Origin: JAGGSN01 sp965603725
GTDB lineage: Bacteria; Zixibacteria; MSB-5A5; UBA10806; 4484-95
NCBI GenBank assembly: GCA_965603725.1
Contig: CBFDEC010000002.1
Location: forward strand, 60,302 to 124,301
DNA: 64,000 bases
Direction of reading: 5' to 3'
Made by a program: the position numbers and the translations under genes. The first letter of the stretch is position 1, and every line of letters starts with the position of its first letter. Positions 62,551 to 64,000 of this stretch are shown here, one piece after another. The notes beneath the pieces were generated by a model. The model saw only the letters and a list, made by a program, of their open reading frames with translations. It ran no database searches and was not told where the DNA came from.

Positions 62551-63669
62551 ATGGCAAAATATAAGATCGCCTGGCTTCCCGGTGACGGAGTCGGCAATGA
62601 TGTCATGAAAGCGGCCAGGATAGCGCTGGATAAAATCAAGCTCGATGCCGAGTACATTCATGGCGATGTAGGCTGGGAATTCTGGTGCAAGGAGGCCGAA
62701 CCTCTGCCTCAGCGTACTATAGATTTGCTTAACAACACGGATTGTGCCTTGTTCGGCGCCATAACCTCCAAACCTAAACAGGAGGCGGAGGCGGAATTGA
62801 TCCCCGAGCTTCAGGGGAAAAACCATATTTATTCCAGCCCGATAGTAAGAATGCGTCAGCAGTTGAATTTAAGAACCAACCTTCGTCCCTGCAAAGCCTA
62901 CAAAGGCAACCCGTTAAATTACCGTGATGGAATAGACATCACTGTCTTCAGAGAAAATACAGAAGACCTGTATTCAGGCGTCGAATTCTTTCCTACTCCC
63001 GGCGAATTTCGCCGGACAGTCGAAAAACTTCACCCCAGAATGAAAAGGTTTTCTGAAACCCCGGATGACGAGATGGCGGTTTCTCTTCGCATAGTCACCA
63101 AAAAAGCCTGTCGGAATATTGTCACTGATGCTTTTGAATATGCTAAAAAATTTGGCAAAAAGTCTGTTACAGTCGTGGAAAAGCCGAACGTTATCCGTGA
63201 GACCTCCGGCCTGATGGTGCGCACCGCCAGAGAAGTTGCCAAAAGCTATCCCGATATTGAACTCTGGGAGACCAATATCGATGCTATGTGTATGTGGCTG
63301 GTGAAAAATCCTGAGGATTACTCGGCGCTGGTGACCTCCAATATGTTCGGTGATATTATTTCAGACCTGGCGGCTCAGCTTGTAGGCGGACTCGGTTTTG
63401 CCTGCAGCGGTAATATTGGCGATAACTATGCCGTCTTTGAGCCGACTCATGGTTCGGCTCCCAAGTATGCCGGCAAATACAAAGTCAACCCGATTGCCAT
63501 GCTATTGTCGACCAAGATGATGCTTGATTACCTTGAAGAAACAGACAAGGCGACTGCTCTTGAAAATGCCATTGCCGGCGTTATCGCCGAGGGAAAAGTC
63601 AAGACATATGATTTGGGCGGTAAGAATACCACGTTAGAGGTTGCTGAAGCTGTTGCCTCAAAACTGTAA
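62551..63669 (+). CDS. Isocitrate/isopropylmalate dehydrogenase family enzyme
   Basis: Beta-decarboxylating dehydrogenase of 372 residues. N-terminal nucleotide loop IAWLPGDGVGNDVMKAARIA, substrate segment SPIVRMRQQLNLRTNLRP, DITVFRENTEDLYSGVEFF, metal-binding acidic residues in NMFGDIISDLAAQLVGGLGF, and FEPTHGSAPKYAGKYKVNP. The SPIVRMR pattern in place of the LeuB substrate motif suggests isocitrate rather than isopropylmalate, making it a probable NAD(P)-dependent isocitrate dehydrogenase, but homoisocitrate or tartrate cannot be excluded. A good Shine-Dalgarno (GGAGAAGGA) precedes the ATG. No leu genes adjoin it. Confidence 0.85.
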   Translation: MAKYKIAWLPGDGVGNDVMKAARIALDKIKLDAEYIHGDVGWEFWCKEAEPLPQRTIDLLNNTDCALFGAITSKPKQEAEAELIPELQGKNHIYSSPIVRMRQQLNLRTNLRPCKAYKGNPLNYRDGIDITVFRENTEDLYSGVEFFPTPGEFRRTVEKLHPRMKRFSETPDDEMAVSLRIVTKKACRNIVTDAFEYAKKFGKKSVTVVEKPNVIRETSGLMVRTAREVAKSYPDIELWETNIDAMCMWLVKNPEDYSALVTSNMFGDIISDLAAQLVGGLGFACSGNIGDNYAVFEPTHGSAPKYAGKYKVNPIAMLLSTKMMLDYLEETDKATALENAIAGVIAEGKVKTYDLGGKNTTLEVAEAVASKL

Positions 63670-63785
63670 TATTGGCAACTGCGGTCTGAGATTTGAAAAA
63701 GAAGCAAAATAGTAATGTAAGTCGAGCAGTAGGAGACTGATGACAAAGTCTCATTATTCATCAGTTGCTAATAAAATTACAAATA

Positions 63786-63823
63786 TCGGGACTGGCGAAC
63801 GAAGTTCTTTATTCAAGTCCCGA
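63786..63823 (+). repeat. Inverted repeat in the leader region
   Basis: TCGGGACT (63786-63793) pairs exactly with AGTCCCGA (63816-63823) across 22 bases. It lies between the dehydrogenase stop and the last gene. Too far from a T run to be a clear terminator; it may be part of a structured leader. Confidence 0.5.
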
Positions 63824-63883
63824 CTGTTAAGGGGATATGTAATTAATACCTAACCTGAGCGATTTTGTCTCATAAATATTTTG

Positions 63884-63956
63884 CCTTTTGGGTTAATTTG
63901 CTGTTATAAAAAGTCTTATGATAACAGAATATTCAACAACCAAACAACCCAAAAGG
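63884..63956 (+). promoter_or_regulatory. Nested inverted repeats that could mask the ribosome binding site
   Basis: An 11-base outer stem CCTTTTGGGTT (63884-63894) with AACCCAAAAGG (63946-63956) encloses a 7-base inner stem CTGTTAT (63901-63907) with ATAACAG (63921-63927). The 3' outer arm overlaps the Shine-Dalgarno of the following gene, so folding would hide it. No known riboswitch class was recognised. Confidence 0.55.
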
Positions 63957-63967
63957 TAGGAATAAAT

Positions 63968-64000
63968 ATGAGGGTTTTAAAAGAAAAAATCAACAAAAAT
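63968..64000 (+). CDS. Start of a gene truncated by the window end
   Basis: ATG 63968 follows GGTAGGA (63955-63961) by six bases and opens a frame reading RVLKEKINKN before the window ends. Too short to identify. The structured leader upstream suggests regulated translation. Confidence 0.55.
   Translation, partial: MRVLKEKINKN

Noticed and set aside
63670..63967. Known riboswitch in the last leader
   Set aside because: No conserved core of a riboswitch class I know was found; reported only as an inverted-repeat structure.

Overview
The window is a 64 kb stretch of a Gram-negative bacterial chromosome with moderate GC content. It is densely packed, largely in overlapping operons with many TTG and GTG starts. 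Three secreted proteins end in YPNP/YPSP-type FlgD-like (type IX sorting-like) C-terminal domains, two genes belong to the PorV/PorQ outer-membrane family, MurE has the meso-diaminopimelate signature, and a PpiD/SurA chaperone and lipoproteins are present. Together these suggest the Fibrobacteres-Chlorobi-Bacteroidetes (FCB) superphylum, possibly an uncultured phylum such as Zixibacteria or Marinimicrobia. The phylum is an inference; no rRNA gene is visible. No tRNA, CRISPR array, prophage or transposase gene was found.

Layout. 1-7.9 kb: the end of a secreted propeller protein, then an overlapping run of surface-glycan genes (FemAB-like transferase, deacetylase-like protein, GT4, GT2, a 46-residue membrane peptide, a GT-C membrane transferase). 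7.9-10.4 kb (minus): a gingipain-like C25 peptidase with a sorting domain. 10.6-26.4 kb: a complete, uninterrupted division and cell wall (dcw) operon, mraZ-rsmH-ftsL-ftsI-murE-murF-mraY-murD-ftsW-murG-murC-ftsQ-ftsA-ftsZ, with a promoter and a TGGG-repeat MraZ operator; murB and ddl are absent from it. 26.5-30.8 kb (minus): ogt, mltG, ruvX, a Nudix hydrolase and a B12-binding radical SAM protein. 31-37 kb: an aminotransferase, dapF, argS, aroA, what look like fragments of a nucleoside-gate membrane protein, and yraN. 37.1-37.4 kb: a cluster of palindromic repeats. 37.5-39.7 kb (minus): a PpiD-like chaperone and a small lipoprotein. 39.9-49.3 kb: M23 peptidase, rhomboid protease, small zinc protein, dnaE, lytic transglycosylase, thioredoxin-like protein. 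49.3-50.4 kb: repeats and two short unannotated reading frames. 50.4-52.8 kb: M23 peptidase, DUF523 protein, CDF metal exporter. 53-56.4 kb: an SPFH protein with three zinc ribbons, a double zinc-ribbon partner and a Ppx/GppA phosphatase, translationally coupled. 56.4-62.1 kb: a repeat lipoprotein, an LVIVD propeller with sorting domain, and two PorV-like proteins in one operon. 62.2-64 kb: another repeat copy, an isocitrate/isopropylmalate dehydrogenase, and a structured leader before a gene that runs off the window.

Themes. Much of the window serves the envelope: lipid II synthesis and septation (dcw), diaminopimelate supply (dapF), peptidoglycan cleavage (mltG, slt, two M23 proteins), surface glycan assembly, and secretion with surface anchoring. 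The least explained parts are the SPFH/zinc-ribbon operon, the cargo-plus-PorV-pair operon, the dispersed palindromic repeat with three copies, several sub-50-residue reading frames, and the inverted repeat that overlaps the ribosome binding site at the window's end.
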